Shown in pieces: positions 22,755 through 31,075 of a DNA stretch of 41,661 nt (the stretch's first letter is position 1; every line of letters begins with the position of its first letter). A model generated the notes under the pieces. The model had not been told where the DNA came from, made no database searches, and was given only the letters and a program-made list of their open reading frames with translations. The stretch is from CAZGAQ01 sp964523405 (lineage in GTDB: Bacteria > Planctomycetota > Phycisphaerae > UBA1845 > Fen-1342). The DNA is taken from NCBI GenBank assembly GCA_964523405.1, contig CAZGAQ010000044.1, positions 1-41,661 on the forward strand, in the 5' to 3' direction. A program made the position numbers and the translations under genes.

Positions 22755-25700
22755 ATGTTGCAGAGAATCATCCGTTTTTCCATCCAGCAACGCTTGTTGG
22801 TTGTGCTGGCCACGGTCGGCCTGGCCGGCCTCGGCCTCTGGAACTTCTCCCGCGTCAACATCGACGCGGTCCCCGACGTCACCAACAAGCAGGTGCAGAT
22901 CAACACGGCTGTCACCGCCCTGTCGCCGATCGAGATCGAGAAGCAGATCACCTTCCCGATCGAATGGGCGATGCAGGGCATCCCCGGCGTGGACGAAATC
23001 CGCTCGATCTCCTTCTACGGCGTGTCGCAGGTCACCGTCATTTTTAAGGACGAGGTCGACCTGTATCGCGCCCGGCAGCTCGTCTCCGAGCGGCTCGCGG
23101 AAGCCAAGGAGAGCCTGCCCGCCGGCGTCGGCACGCCCTTCCTCGGACCGATCTGGACCGGCTTGGGCGAAATCTACTTCTGGAGCATCGATGCCGTCGG
23201 CCCCAAGCCCGACGGCACTCCTTATACGCCGATGGACCTGCGCACCATTCAGGAATGGGTCGTCAAACCGCAGTTGCGGACCATCCCGGGCCTGACCGAG
23301 GTCAATAGCATCGGCGGCTACGAGAAGCAGTATCACGTCACGCCGGACCCGGTGAAGCTGATGGCCTACGATCTCACGTTCCGCGACGTGCTCGACGCCC
23401 TCGCCAACAACAACACCAACGTCGGCGGCGGCTACATCGAGCATGCCGGCGAGCAGTACATCATCCGCTCCACCGGCCTGATCCAGAACGAGACCGACAT
23501 CGCCAATGTCAAGCTCGGCACCCACTACGGCACGCCGATCTACGTGAAGGACGTGGCCCAGGTCGGCCTGGGCCAGGAGCTCCGCACCGGCGCCGGCACG
23601 TCCGGCGGGGCCGAGGCTGTCCTCGGCACCGCGATCCTGCTCTACGGCGAGAACAGCCGCGCGGTGTCCCACCGCGTGGCCCAGAAGATCGCCGAAGTCA
23701 ACAAGTCCATGCCACCCAACGTGAAGATCAACACGCTCTACGATCGCACATACCTGGTCGACGCCACGATCGCCACCGTCCGCAAGAACCTCTTCGAAGG
23801 TGCCGTGCTCGTCGTCGCCGTGCTGCTGCTCGTCCTCGGCAACGTCCGCGCCGCGCTCATCGTCACCCTGGCCATCCCGCTCTCCATGCTCTTCGCGGTG
23901 ACGGGCATGGTGCAAAGCAAGATCAGCGGCAACCTCATGAGCCTGGGCGCCATCGACTTCGGCATCATCGTCGACGGCGCGGTCGTCATGGTCGAAAACT
24001 TCATGCGCCGCCTCGGCCGCCGCCAGCACGAACTCGGCCGGCCGGCTACCCGGGCCGAGCGCTTCCAGCTCGTCGAGGAGGCCGCCCGCGAGGTCGCGCG
24101 CCCCACCGTCTTCGGCATCGCGATCATCATGATCGTCTATTTGCCGATCCTCACGCTCTCCGGCGTCGAGGGCAAGATGTTCACCCCCATGGCCCTCGTC
24201 GTGCTCCTCGCCCTCACCGGTGCCCTCCTCCTCACCTTCACGGCCGTCCCCGCCCTCGCCGCGCTCATGCTCGGCGGACGAGTCGTGGAACGTGACGTCT
24301 GGGTCATCCGCGCCGTCAAGGCCGTCTACCGCCCCGTCCTCATGCTCGCCCTGCGCGCCCGTGCGGCCGTCGCCCTGGGGGCCCTGGTCATCGTGGCCGG
24401 CACGTTGCTGCTGGCCAGCCGCATGGGCAGCGAGTTCATCCCGCGTCTGACCGAAGGCGCCATCGCCGTCCAGCCCGCCCGCATGCCCAGCATCTCCCTC
24501 ACCGCCAGCGTCGCGATGCAGAAGCAGGTCGAGCAACTCCTGCTCCGCGAATTCCCCAACGAGATCGCCACCATCTTCGCCCGCACCGGCACCTCCGAGG
24601 TCGTCACCGATGTCTGCGGCCAGGAGGTTTCGGACACGTACATCATGCTCAAACCGCGCGAACAGTGGCGCCGCGCGCAGACCCAGGCGGAGCTCGTCGC
24701 GGCCATGTCCGAGGTCGTGCGGAAAATCCCCGGCCAGAACTACGAGTTCAGCCAACCCATCGAGCTGCGCATGAACGAACTCGTCTCCGGCGTGCGCAGC
24801 GACCTCGCTGTCAAGGTCTACGGCGACGAGCTCGAGCCGCTCCTGCAGTACGCCAACCGCGTGGCCGCCCAGCTCCGCGCCGTCCCCGGCGCCGACGACA
24901 TCAAGGTCGAGCAGATCGCCGGCATGCCCATGGTGACCATCGAAATTGACCGCGCGAAGGTCGCCCGCTACGGCCTCAACGTCAAGGACGTCCAGGACGT
25001 CGTCGAAATCGCCCTCGGCGGCGTCAGTGCCGGCCAGGTCATGCAGGGCGATCGGCGCTTTGAATTGATCGTGCGCATGCCCGACGAGCAGCGCGGCGAC
25101 CTCCAGGCCATCGGCGCGCTCCCCATCCCGTTGCCCCGCGCCGACGCCGCTGCCACCCCAACCGCCGTTCATGGCGGCCACGGCAAGCCCGCTGCCACCG
25201 ACGCGGAGCAGCTGGCCCCCGGTTATGTACCCCTCTCCAGCGTCGCCTCCGTCAGCATCGCCGAAGGCGCCCGCAAGATCGGCCGCGAAAACGGCAAACG
25301 CCGCCTCGTCGTGCAGTGCAATGTGCGCGGCCGCGATCTCGGCTCGTTCGTCGCCGAGGCCCAGCAGCGCGTTGAGCAGGAGCTCGGTCGCCCGCCCGAG
25401 GGCTACTGGCTCGGCTGGGGCGGCCAGTTTGAGAACCTCATCGCCGCTCGTGAGCGGCTCACCATCGTCGTCCCCCTGGCCCTCGCGCTGATCTTCATCC
25501 TGCTGTTCGCGACGTTCAACTCGCTACCGCAGGCGCTGCTCGTGTTCACCGGCGTACCGCTGGCCCTCACCGGCGGCGTGCTCGCCCTCTGGCTGCGCGA
25601 CATCCCGTTCTCCATCTCCGCCGGCGTCGGCTTCATCGCCCTCTCCGGTGTGGCCGTGCTCAACGGCCTCGTAATGGTCAGCTTCATCCGCCAACTGCGG

Positions 25701-25964
25701 CAGGCGGGACACACCGTGCACGATGCCGTCGTCGAAGGCAGTCTCACGCGCCTGCGGCCCGTCCTCATGACCGCCCTCGTGGCCTCGCTCGGCTTCGTCC
25801 CGATGGCCATGGCCACCGGCACCGGTGCCGAAGTCCAGCGTCCGCTGGCCACCGTCGTGATCGGCGGCATTCTCAGCAGCACCCTGCTCACCTTGCTCGT
25901 CCTGCCCGCCATCTACGCCTGGTTTGACCGCGGTCGGACGGAGGAGGACGCGCGTCCCACGTGA
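22755..25964 (+). CDS. czcA: Heavy-metal RND efflux pump, CzcA type
   Basis: A 1069-residue inner-membrane proton-driven metal exporter. It has the family's architecture: TM1 (about 13-32), a large periplasmic loop, a block of six helices (about 345-540), a second loop and a final helix block (about 880-1060). The proton-relay motif DFGIIVDGAVVMVEN (401-415) is the CzcA-like form; the copper/silver CusA type lacks this DFG. This points to divalent ions such as Zn, Co, Cd or Ni, though specificity is not proven by this motif. Other landmarks are NIDAVPDVTNKQVQI and LSPIEIEKQITFPIE. GGTGGAG upstream supports the ATG. A His insertion (HGGHGKPA, about 810) is unusual. Confidence 0.92.
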   Translation: MLQRIIRFSIQQRLLVVLATVGLAGLGLWNFSRVNIDAVPDVTNKQVQINTAVTALSPIEIEKQITFPIEWAMQGIPGVDEIRSISFYGVSQVTVIFKDEVDLYRARQLVSERLAEAKESLPAGVGTPFLGPIWTGLGEIYFWSIDAVGPKPDGTPYTPMDLRTIQEWVVKPQLRTIPGLTEVNSIGGYEKQYHVTPDPVKLMAYDLTFRDVLDALANNNTNVGGGYIEHAGEQYIIRSTGLIQNETDIANVKLGTHYGTPIYVKDVAQVGLGQELRTGAGTSGGAEAVLGTAILLYGENSRAVSHRVAQKIAEVNKSMPPNVKINTLYDRTYLVDATIATVRKNLFEGAVLVVAVLLLVLGNVRAALIVTLAIPLSMLFAVTGMVQSKISGNLMSLGAIDFGIIVDGAVVMVENFMRRLGRRQHELGRPATRAERFQLVEEAAREVARPTVFGIAIIMIVYLPILTLSGVEGKMFTPMALVVLLALTGALLLTFTAVPALAALMLGGRVVERDVWVIRAVKAVYRPVLMLALRARAAVALGALVIVAGTLLLASRMGSEFIPRLTEGAIAVQPARMPSISLTASVAMQKQVEQLLLREFPNEIATIFARTGTSEVVTDVCGQEVSDTYIMLKPREQWRRAQTQAELVAAMSEVVRKIPGQNYEFSQPIELRMNELVSGVRSDLAVKVYGDELEPLLQYANRVAAQLRAVPGADDIKVEQIAGMPMVTIEIDRAKVARYGLNVKDVQDVVEIALGGVSAGQVMQGDRRFELIVRMPDEQRGDLQAIGALPIPLPRADAAATPTAVHGGHGKPAATDAEQLAPGYVPLSSVASVSIAEGARKIGRENGKRRLVVQCNVRGRDLGSFVAEAQQRVEQELGRPPEGYWLGWGGQFENLIAARERLTIVVPLALALIFILLFATFNSLPQALLVFTGVPLALTGGVLALWLRDIPFSISAGVGFIALSGVAVLNGLVMVSFIRQLRQAGHTVHDAVVEGSLTRLRPVLMTALVASLGFVPMAMATGTGAEVQRPLATVVIGGILSSTLLTLLVLPAIYAWFDRGRTEEDARPT

Positions 25965-25998
25965 CGCGCGCGCCGACCCCCGGGCCGGCGCAAGAAAA

Positions 25999-26031
25999 GG
26001 TGCACGGGTCCGCCCACGGCACCCGTGCACC
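25999..26031 (-). terminator. Rho-independent terminator of pfp
   Basis: GGTGCACGGGT and ACCCGTGCACC (25999-26009, 26021-26031) form a perfect 11-pair stem with an 11-base loop. On the minus strand it is followed by TTTTCTT (25998-25992), a proper U-run, 27 bases after the pfp stop. It may also act on the convergent czc transcript. Confidence 0.8.
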
Positions 26032-26057
26032 ACTCCACTGGTTCCCCCGCTTTGGCT

Positions 26058-27410
26058 CTACTTCTTCCGCGCGCCAGCCTCCACTGGCTCGCCGTTCAGG
26101 TCGCTGATTCGCGTGGCCGCCCGGCTGTAGCGCGCCTTGAATTCCTCCGGCGCCATGCGCGCCGCCCCCGCCAGCTTGCTCAGCATCAGCGGGTTCTCCA
26201 GGTCCGCCTTTTCCAGGCGAATCTGGTACGCACGCCCGACGGTGTACTCGTCCGAGTTGATGTCCACCAGTCGCACTGCCGTCCGGTTCGTCTCCGGCTG
26301 GATGATGTCCTTGAACTGCACGGCCTCCAGGTTGCCGTTCACCAGCGCCACCATCACGCCCGTCTGCCGCTGCTTATCCATGAACAACCGGATGCTATGG
26401 AAACCCAGCGCCCGGCAGTAGGCCATGTCGTGCGGCGTCGGGTCGGCCGAGCGCAGCTCGTAACCGATGTTGTGCGTCACCAGCGGCAGGTCCAGCCCGC
26501 GCGCCTTGAACCGCGCCTGCAGTTCCTTCTTGATGAGCTCCAGGAGCGGCACTTCTGCCAGCCGGATATGACCGGCCGCATCCACCGGCACTTCACGCCC
26601 CAGGAGCCGCTCCAACTCCTCGCGATCGCCCAGCCGGTACGCCACACCCTCGGCCACCACCGCCACACCGTCGCAGCGCCCCAAGACGTGGCGCTTCAGA
26701 ATCGAGCCTTCCAGCACATCCACGATCGTCGCCACGGTCGTCTTGTCGCCGAATTCCTCGGGAATCAGCGTGACCGTCGCACCCGCCGCCTGCCCAATGG
26801 ACATAGCCAGCCAGCCGGCGCTGCGCCCCATGGCGCTCACCAGGTACCACCGGCCGGTGGTTTGCGAATCGGTCATCAGGTTCTTCAGGAGCTGGGCCCC
26901 GATCATGCGGGCCGTCGAGAAACCGAACGTCGGCTGGTTCTGCGGCAGCGGCAGGTCGTTGTCGATCGTCTTGGGCACGTGCACCACCTGCAGGCTGCCG
27001 CCGGCCGCCTCGGACAGGAACCGGGCAGACAGGGCCGTGTCGTCGCCGCCGATGGTCAACAGGCAGTTGATGCCCAACTCGCGCAGCCGCCCAAGCGCCA
27101 GGGAAACCTTGCCCGGGTGCGCTTCGGCACGCTTGGCCGTCTTCAGTTTCTCCGCGTCAATCAGGTTGGTCCGGGCCGTCCGCAGAATCGAGCCGCCGTC
27201 AAAGTGAATGCGGGCGACGCGCGCAATCTCCAGCCGGATGGTGTGCGTCGGCGGGTCGAATTCATCGGACACCAGCCAGCGGAAGCCGTCGTAGAACCCG
27301 ACGACCTCAAACCCGCAATTGATCGCCTGGATCGCCGCCGCTCCGATGACCGCATTGATGCCCGGAGCCGGGCCACCGCCAACCACAATACCCAGTCTAC
27401 GCGTCGCCAT
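26058..27410 (-). CDS. pfp: 6-phosphofructokinase, pyrophosphate-dependent type
   Basis: A 450-residue glycolytic enzyme phosphorylating fructose 6-phosphate. The nucleotide/PPi site GGDDT (121-125) and PKTIDND (146-152) are present. In ATP-type enzymes the residues equivalent to D124 and K147 are Gly and Gly (GGDGS and PGTIDND); Asp plus Lys is the established mark of PPi use, which also makes the step reversible. D150 is the catalytic base. MGRSAGWLA and the later PPi-PFK-like VTHNIGYELRSADPTPHD also fit. The ATG at 27410 has AGGATGG nine bases upstream and is preferred over the ATG at 27419. The gene has its own promoter, a 200-base leader and a strong terminator, so it is monocistronic. 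Confidence 0.9.
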   Translation of the reverse strand: MATRRLGIVVGGGPAPGINAVIGAAAIQAINCGFEVVGFYDGFRWLVSDEFDPPTHTIRLEIARVARIHFDGGSILRTARTNLIDAEKLKTAKRAEAHPGKVSLALGRLRELGINCLLTIGGDDTALSARFLSEAAGGSLQVVHVPKTIDNDLPLPQNQPTFGFSTARMIGAQLLKNLMTDSQTTGRWYLVSAMGRSAGWLAMSIGQAAGATVTLIPEEFGDKTTVATIVDVLEGSILKRHVLGRCDGVAVVAEGVAYRLGDREELERLLGREVPVDAAGHIRLAEVPLLELIKKELQARFKARGLDLPLVTHNIGYELRSADPTPHDMAYCRALGFHSIRLFMDKQRQTGVMVALVNGNLEAVQFKDIIQPETNRTAVRLVDINSDEYTVGRAYQIRLEKADLENPLMLSKLAGAARMAPEEFKARYSRAATRISDLNGEPVEAGARKK

Positions 27411-27451
27411 ACACACCATCCTACGAACCTGCCCGCAGCCCGCGCCCTGCG

Positions 27452-27507
27452 GCCTTGGTACACAGTCCTTCTTTTTATCGGCTATGGGCAGTACACAGAA
27501 CCAAGGC
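27452..27507 (-). promoter_or_regulatory. Inverted and direct repeats in the pfp leader
   Basis: GCCTTGGT (27452-27459) and ACCAAGGC (27500-27507) are perfect inverted repeats. Inside them GTACACAG occurs twice in direct orientation (27458-27465 and 27491-27498). The block lies in the predicted pfp mRNA leader. It may be an RNA hairpin or a double operator. Confidence 0.4.
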
Positions 27508-27618
27508 GGGTGAGGTTTTTTGCCCTACGCCAAACCCCTGGACCGGGCGCCAAGGAGTGTGCGGCCGGCCGATGTGCCCCGGCACGGTCATGAACCGCTT
27601 TCCGGGCACGAAACGTGT

Positions 27619-27646
27619 AGTATACGCAGCGCAACCGACAAAGCAA
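27619..27646 (-). promoter_or_regulatory. Promoter of pfp
   Basis: On the minus strand TTGCTT (27646-27641), a 16-base spacer and TATACT (27624-27619). The -10 and flanks (ACGTGTAGTATACGC on the plus strand, 27613-27627) recur exactly at the sigma-factor promoter near 35336. Confidence 0.55.
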
Positions 27647-27831
27647 CCCAAAGATGCTGGAAACGCTGCCACCACCCCGCCCGCGCTTCCAGCGGCCAAG
27701 CGTCCCCGGGCCCCCTCCCGGTCCGGCGCGGCTTCCCCCGTCGCCCGCTGCTGCCCCCTGGCGGAACTCCGCCGCTCCGAAACGGCGCCCGGTCAGCGCG
27801 CGCCCAGGCCCCGAAACCCCGTTTCCGGCCC

Positions 27832-27860
27832 TTGTGGCCGATGAAGCTTGCCCCTATACT
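27832..27860 (+). promoter_or_regulatory. Promoter of rpmI-rplT
   Basis: TTGTGG (27832-27837), a 17-base spacer and TATACT (27855-27860). Transcription should begin near 27867, leaving a leader of about 30 bases with the GCAGGA ribosome site. Confidence 0.6.
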
Positions 27861-27895
27861 ACTTGGCTCGGACATAAAAAGCAGGAACCCGATTC

Positions 27896-28105
27896 ATGGC
27901 TAAAGCAACGACCAAGCACAAGACGCACAAGGGCATGCGGAAGCGCGTCAAGGTATCCGCCGGCGGCAAGGTCACTTACAAGAAGTCCTTCGCCGGACAC
28001 CTGATGAGCGGCAAGTCGGGCCGGCGCAAGCAGCGCTTGCGGCGCGCCGCCCTCGTCAAGGGCGGGTTCGTGGACAACGTGCTCCGCGCCCTGGGCGAAG
28101 CCTAG
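27896..28105 (+). CDS. rpmI: Large ribosomal subunit protein bL35
   Basis: A 69-residue, highly basic protein of the 50S subunit. The family's KHKTHKGMRKRVKVSAGGKV, YKKSFAGHLMSGKSGRRKQR and LRRAALVKGG segments are clear. It precedes rplT by 26 bases, the usual order. Unusually for this cluster, infC (initiation factor IF-3) is not upstream; a promoter stands there instead. Confidence 0.95.
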   Translation: MAKATTKHKTHKGMRKRVKVSAGGKVTYKKSFAGHLMSGKSGRRKQRLRRAALVKGGFVDNVLRALGEA

Positions 28106-28131
28106 GCCGCGTGCCGTAAGGAGAGATTCCG

Positions 28132-28497
28132 ATGCCTCGCGTCCGACCTGGCGCTGCGACTCGGCAGCGGCACAAGCGCATCCTCAAGAAGGCCAAGGGC
28201 TACCGCGCGTCGCGCAGCACCCTCTTCCGCCCGGCCAAGCAGACCGTCATCAAGGCCGGCCAGTACGCGTTTCGCGATCGCCGCGTCCGCAAGCGGGAAT
28301 TCCGGGCGCTCTGGATCATCCGCGTCAGCGCTGCCGCCGATGCGCGTGGCCTGTCCTACAGCAAGTTCATGAGCGGCCTCAAGAAGGCCGGCGTCTTCCT
28401 CAACCGCAAGATGCTGAGCGAGATCGCCATCGCCGATCCCGCCGCTTTCGACAAGCTCGTGGAACTGGCCAAGAGCCACGTGACGTCCGCCGCCTAA
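28132..28497 (+). CDS. rplT: Large ribosomal subunit protein bL20
   Basis: A 121-residue 50S assembly protein. The long basic N-terminal helix (MPRVRPGAATRQRHKRILKK, AKGYRASRSTLFRPAKQTVI) and the globular end with FRALWIIRVSAAADARGLSY and FMSGLKKAGVFLNRKMLSEI are typical. AAGGAGAG precedes the ATG. It forms an operon with rpmI and ends at the hairpin at 28525-28561. pheS/pheT, often downstream, are absent here. Confidence 0.96.
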   Translation: MPRVRPGAATRQRHKRILKKAKGYRASRSTLFRPAKQTVIKAGQYAFRDRRVRKREFRALWIIRVSAAADARGLSYSKFMSGLKKAGVFLNRKMLSEIAIADPAAFDKLVELAKSHVTSAA

Positions 28498-28838
28498 GCC
28501 TCCTCACGAGCCTCGTGAAGAACGTTGCCCGTGTGCCATCCCAGCGATGGCACGCGGGCAATTCGCCATGGGCACCGCAGCCTGTCAGGTAGCGCCGGCC
28601 CGCTGCGGCCGACCTGGGGTCAAATCCCCGCTCCCCTCGGCATCCCCGCGCCGGCCGACCGCATTCTGTCCAATGCGGCGGCAGCGTTCGGTCGGCCGGT
28701 CAGCCCACCGAACGCTGTCGTTGCGATCCTGCCAATGCGCAATCTGCCGTAGACGTAGGGCAGATTGCGTTGAGGTTGCACCACCCGCGTTGGACGGTGC
28801 ATACCGTGCCACCGCGTGCCGCAATCTGCCGCCCGAAA
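28498..28838. repeat. Intergenic inverted-repeat array between rplT and pntB
   Basis: 341 bases between convergent genes with four inverted repeats in a row: 28525-28561, 28659-28678 (CCGCATT and AATGCGG), 28682-28717 (CAGCGTTCGGT and ACCGAACGCTG, 11 pairs) and 28738-28769 (CGCAATCTGCC and GGCAGATTGCG, 11 pairs). A further direct copy of CGCAATCTGCC stands at 28820-28830. No coding sequence was recognised. Confidence 0.6.
28525..28561 (+). terminator. Terminator of rpmI-rplT
   Basis: TTGCCCG-T-GTGCCATC and GATGGCAC-G-CGGGCAA form a 16-pair stem (one wobble) with a CCAGC loop, 27 bases after the rplT stop. Only two T follow, so it is not a classical U-run terminator. Confidence 0.6.
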
Positions 28839-30248
28839 TCAGTGCATGCCACTCCCGCCGGAGAGCACCTTCACCAGCTCTCCCACCACCGCCTTCGCAT
28901 CGCCGAAGAGCATGTACGTGTGGTCCGCGTAGTACAGCTCGTTTTCGATGCCGGCAAAGCCCGGGTTCATGCTGCGCTTGATCGCGAAACACGTCCGGGC
29001 CTTGTCCGCGTCGATGATCGGCATGCCGAAGATCGGGCTGGTCTTGTCGTGCCGCGCCGCCGGGTTCACGACGTCGTTCGCCCCGATCACCAGGACCACG
29101 TCTGCCTGCGGCAGATCGGCGTTGATCTCATCCATCTCCACGAGGTCCGTGTACGGAATCTCCGCCTCCGCCAGCAGCACGTTCATGTGCCCCGGCATGC
29201 GGCCCGCCACGGGGTGAATCGCGAACTTCACCTGAACGCCGCGCTTCTTGAGCTGATCGTACAACTCGCGGACCTTATGCTGGGCCTGCGCCACCGCCAT
29301 CCCGTAGCCCGGCACGACGACGACCAGGCTCGCCTGCTCCATAATCTGCGCCGCGCCCTCCGCCGTCTCGCTCTTGACCGCCTTCTTCTCACCCGCGGCG
29401 GCCGCCTTCTGCACCTGCCCGAAGGCCCCAAACAGCACGTTCGCAAACGAGCGGTTCATCGCCTTGCACATGATGATCGACAGGATCAGACCGCTCGAGC
29501 CGTCGAGCGCCCCGGCCGTGATGAGCAGCTTGTTGTCCAGCACGAAGCCCATCGCGACGGCCGACAAACCCGCATAGCTGTTCAGGATCGAAATGACGGT
29601 CGGCATGTCGGCCCCGCCGATCGGGATGATGAGCAGCACGCCGAACGCCAGCGCCAGCAGAATGATGGCAATGAACGCCACCGGGGCCCAGCCGGCCGCC
29701 GGATACAGAATCAGCAGCACGCCCAGCAGCACAGCCAGCAGCAGCAGGCCAATGTTGCTGATGTTCTGGTGCTTGTACGTCACCGGACGCTGCGGAATCA
29801 GCTTGATCTCCTGCAGCTTGCCGGCCGCCATGAGACTGCCGGTCAGCGTCAGGAATCCGAGGATGATCTCCGCCACGATGGCGGTCATCCGAAACGGCGT
29901 CAGCATCTCGTGCTCGTACAGGAACCAGTGGAAGTACTCCGCCGTTCCGACCAGCCCCGCCGCCATGCCGCCGAACGCGTGCGACAACGCGGTTCGCTGC
30001 GGGACCGCCGTGAGTGGCACGAGCGACAGCCAGATACCGGGGACGATCGCGATGCCGATGGGGATGATGACCCACAGATGCCGCGTGACCGCCGGACCCG
30101 ACCACGTCGCCAGCACCGCGACCAGCATCGCCGCCACGCCGGCCACAACACCCCGCCGCGCCGTCTTCGGGTCGCTCAGCCAGTGCAGCGAGAAGATGAA
30201 CAGCGCGGTGGCCAGTAGGTAGGCAATCTGGATGAAGGCATCCGTCAT
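28839..30248 (-). CDS. pntB: NAD(P) transhydrogenase subunit beta
   Basis: A 469-residue membrane protein, part of the proton-pumping enzyme that moves hydride from NADH to NADP+. The N-terminal two thirds hold about nine membrane helices (for example IAYLLATALFIFSLHWLS near the start and VLLLVLILYPAAG-type helices). The C-terminal domain III binds NADP(H): VVVPGYGMAVAQAQHKVREL, the FAIHPVAGRMPGHMNVLLAE stretch and VLVIGANDVVNPAARHD are its usual landmarks. Length is normal. The start overlaps the PntAb stop by 4 bases (ATGA). It is the last gene of the pntAa-pntAb-pntB operon. Confidence 0.96.
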   Translation of the reverse strand: MTDAFIQIAYLLATALFIFSLHWLSDPKTARRGVVAGVAAMLVAVLATWSGPAVTRHLWVIIPIGIAIVPGIWLSLVPLTAVPQRTALSHAFGGMAAGLVGTAEYFHWFLYEHEMLTPFRMTAIVAEIILGFLTLTGSLMAAGKLQEIKLIPQRPVTYKHQNISNIGLLLLAVLLGVLLILYPAAGWAPVAFIAIILLALAFGVLLIIPIGGADMPTVISILNSYAGLSAVAMGFVLDNKLLITAGALDGSSGLILSIIMCKAMNRSFANVLFGAFGQVQKAAAAGEKKAVKSETAEGAAQIMEQASLVVVVPGYGMAVAQAQHKVRELYDQLKKRGVQVKFAIHPVAGRMPGHMNVLLAEAEIPYTDLVEMDEINADLPQADVVLVIGANDVVNPAARHDKTSPIFGMPIIDADKARTCFAIKRSMNPGFAGIENELYYADHTYMLFGDAKAVVGELVKVLSGGSGMH

Positions 30249-31030
30249 GACTTACCTCCTTCCCGCGTCTTGAACATCTTGAGCATGCGGTCGGTGATCA
30301 GGAATCCGCTGATGATGTTCGTCATCGAGGCGAACAGCGCCACGGCACCCAGCACGCGGATGAACGTCGGGTACTCCTTGCCCCCGCCCGCCACGATGAT
30401 CGCCCCCACCACCGCAATCGCCGAGATCGCGTTCGTCAGCGACATCAGCGGGGTATGCAGCAACCGCGACACCCGGCGAATCACTCCGATGCCGATGAAC
30501 GTCGCAAGCATGAACACGAACAGCATCGTCATGAAGTCGAGCTGCTTCCCGCCGTGACCGCCCGCGTCTTCCCGCGCTTCGGCCCCGGCGGCTGGCGGCT
30601 GCGCTTTCGTCGCGGCTGGCACGCTCGCCGGCCGCGTGGCGGGCCCCACCGGCCTCGTCCCCGGCGCCACCACCGGCTTCGTCGGCACCACGTTCGGTGT
30701 CGCCGGTGTCGCGTGTGGTCCGGTCGTCGGCGGCAGCGCCGCCGGTCGCGTTCCGGGCGGCACGACCGTGGGCGGGACCGCCGGGGCCGGCTTCGCGCCG
30801 GCCGGTGGTGCAGCCGTCGGCGTCACCGGGGTGGCCCCCGGCGCCGGCGGACCGGCGACTTCCCCCGCTGGCCGCGTCGCCGGCGCGACCGGCGGCTTGG
30901 GCGTCGGAGACTTGGGCTGCGCCGCGGGCGGAGCGCCCGGCGCGGGTTGCGTCGCTTGTGCCAGTGCGTTTGCGGCTGGTGCCGCCACGAGGGCGAGCAG
31001 GATCAGCCAGACCGTGCCTCTCACGAGCAT
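30245..31030 (-). CDS. pntAb: NAD(P) transhydrogenase membrane subunit alpha-2 with exported Pro-rich extension
   Basis: A 261-residue protein. The last 100 residues (162-261) are the normal alpha-2 membrane domain with three helices: LDFMTMLFVFMLATFIGIGV, SLTNAISAIAVVGAIIVAGG and VLGAVALFASMTNIISGFLI. Before it stands an unusual 160-residue extension: a signal peptide or membrane helix (MLVRGTVWLILLALVAAPA, ending NALAQ) and about 130 residues of Pro, Ala, Thr and Gly with repeated ATRPA and PGTRP words. In three-subunit enzymes the alpha-2 N-terminus is expected on the outer face, which would fit export of the extension. AAAGGAG precedes the ATG at 31030. It lies 45 bases after pntAa and overlaps pntB. 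Identity as PntAb is firm; the extension's role is unknown. Confidence 0.88.
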   Translation of the reverse strand: MLVRGTVWLILLALVAAPAANALAQATQPAPGAPPAAQPKSPTPKPPVAPATRPAGEVAGPPAPGATPVTPTAAPPAGAKPAPAVPPTVVPPGTRPAALPPTTGPHATPATPNVVPTKPVVAPGTRPVGPATRPASVPAATKAQPPAAGAEAREDAGGHGGKQLDFMTMLFVFMLATFIGIGVIRRVSRLLHTPLMSLTNAISAIAVVGAIIVAGGGKEYPTFIRVLGAVALFASMTNIISGFLITDRMLKMFKTREGGKS

Positions 31031-31075
31031 CGGGCCACTACTCCTTTCGTGTGCGTACACCGAGCAGGGGCTGCG

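Larger units (their letters stand above)
27411..27895. other. Divergent regulatory region between pfp and rpmI
   Basis: 485 bases containing the pfp leader with its inverted repeat (27452-27507), the pfp promoter (27619-27646), about 170 bases of GC-rich sequence without visible signals, and the rpmI promoter (27832-27860). No gene was recognised, in particular no infC. Confidence 0.6.

Noticed and set aside
21192..25181. A 1329-codon open frame on the minus strand opposite czcC, czcB and czcA
   Set aside because: It is opposite three well-recognised genes. Long antisense frames are expected where GC-rich third positions of one strand avoid stops on the other; the translation is Gly/Asp/Val-rich without any motif.
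27613..27627. A transposon end or attachment site, because a 15-base word recurs at 35330
   Set aside because: Both copies cover a -10 box in front of a gene on the same strand and no element boundaries or mobile genes are present.
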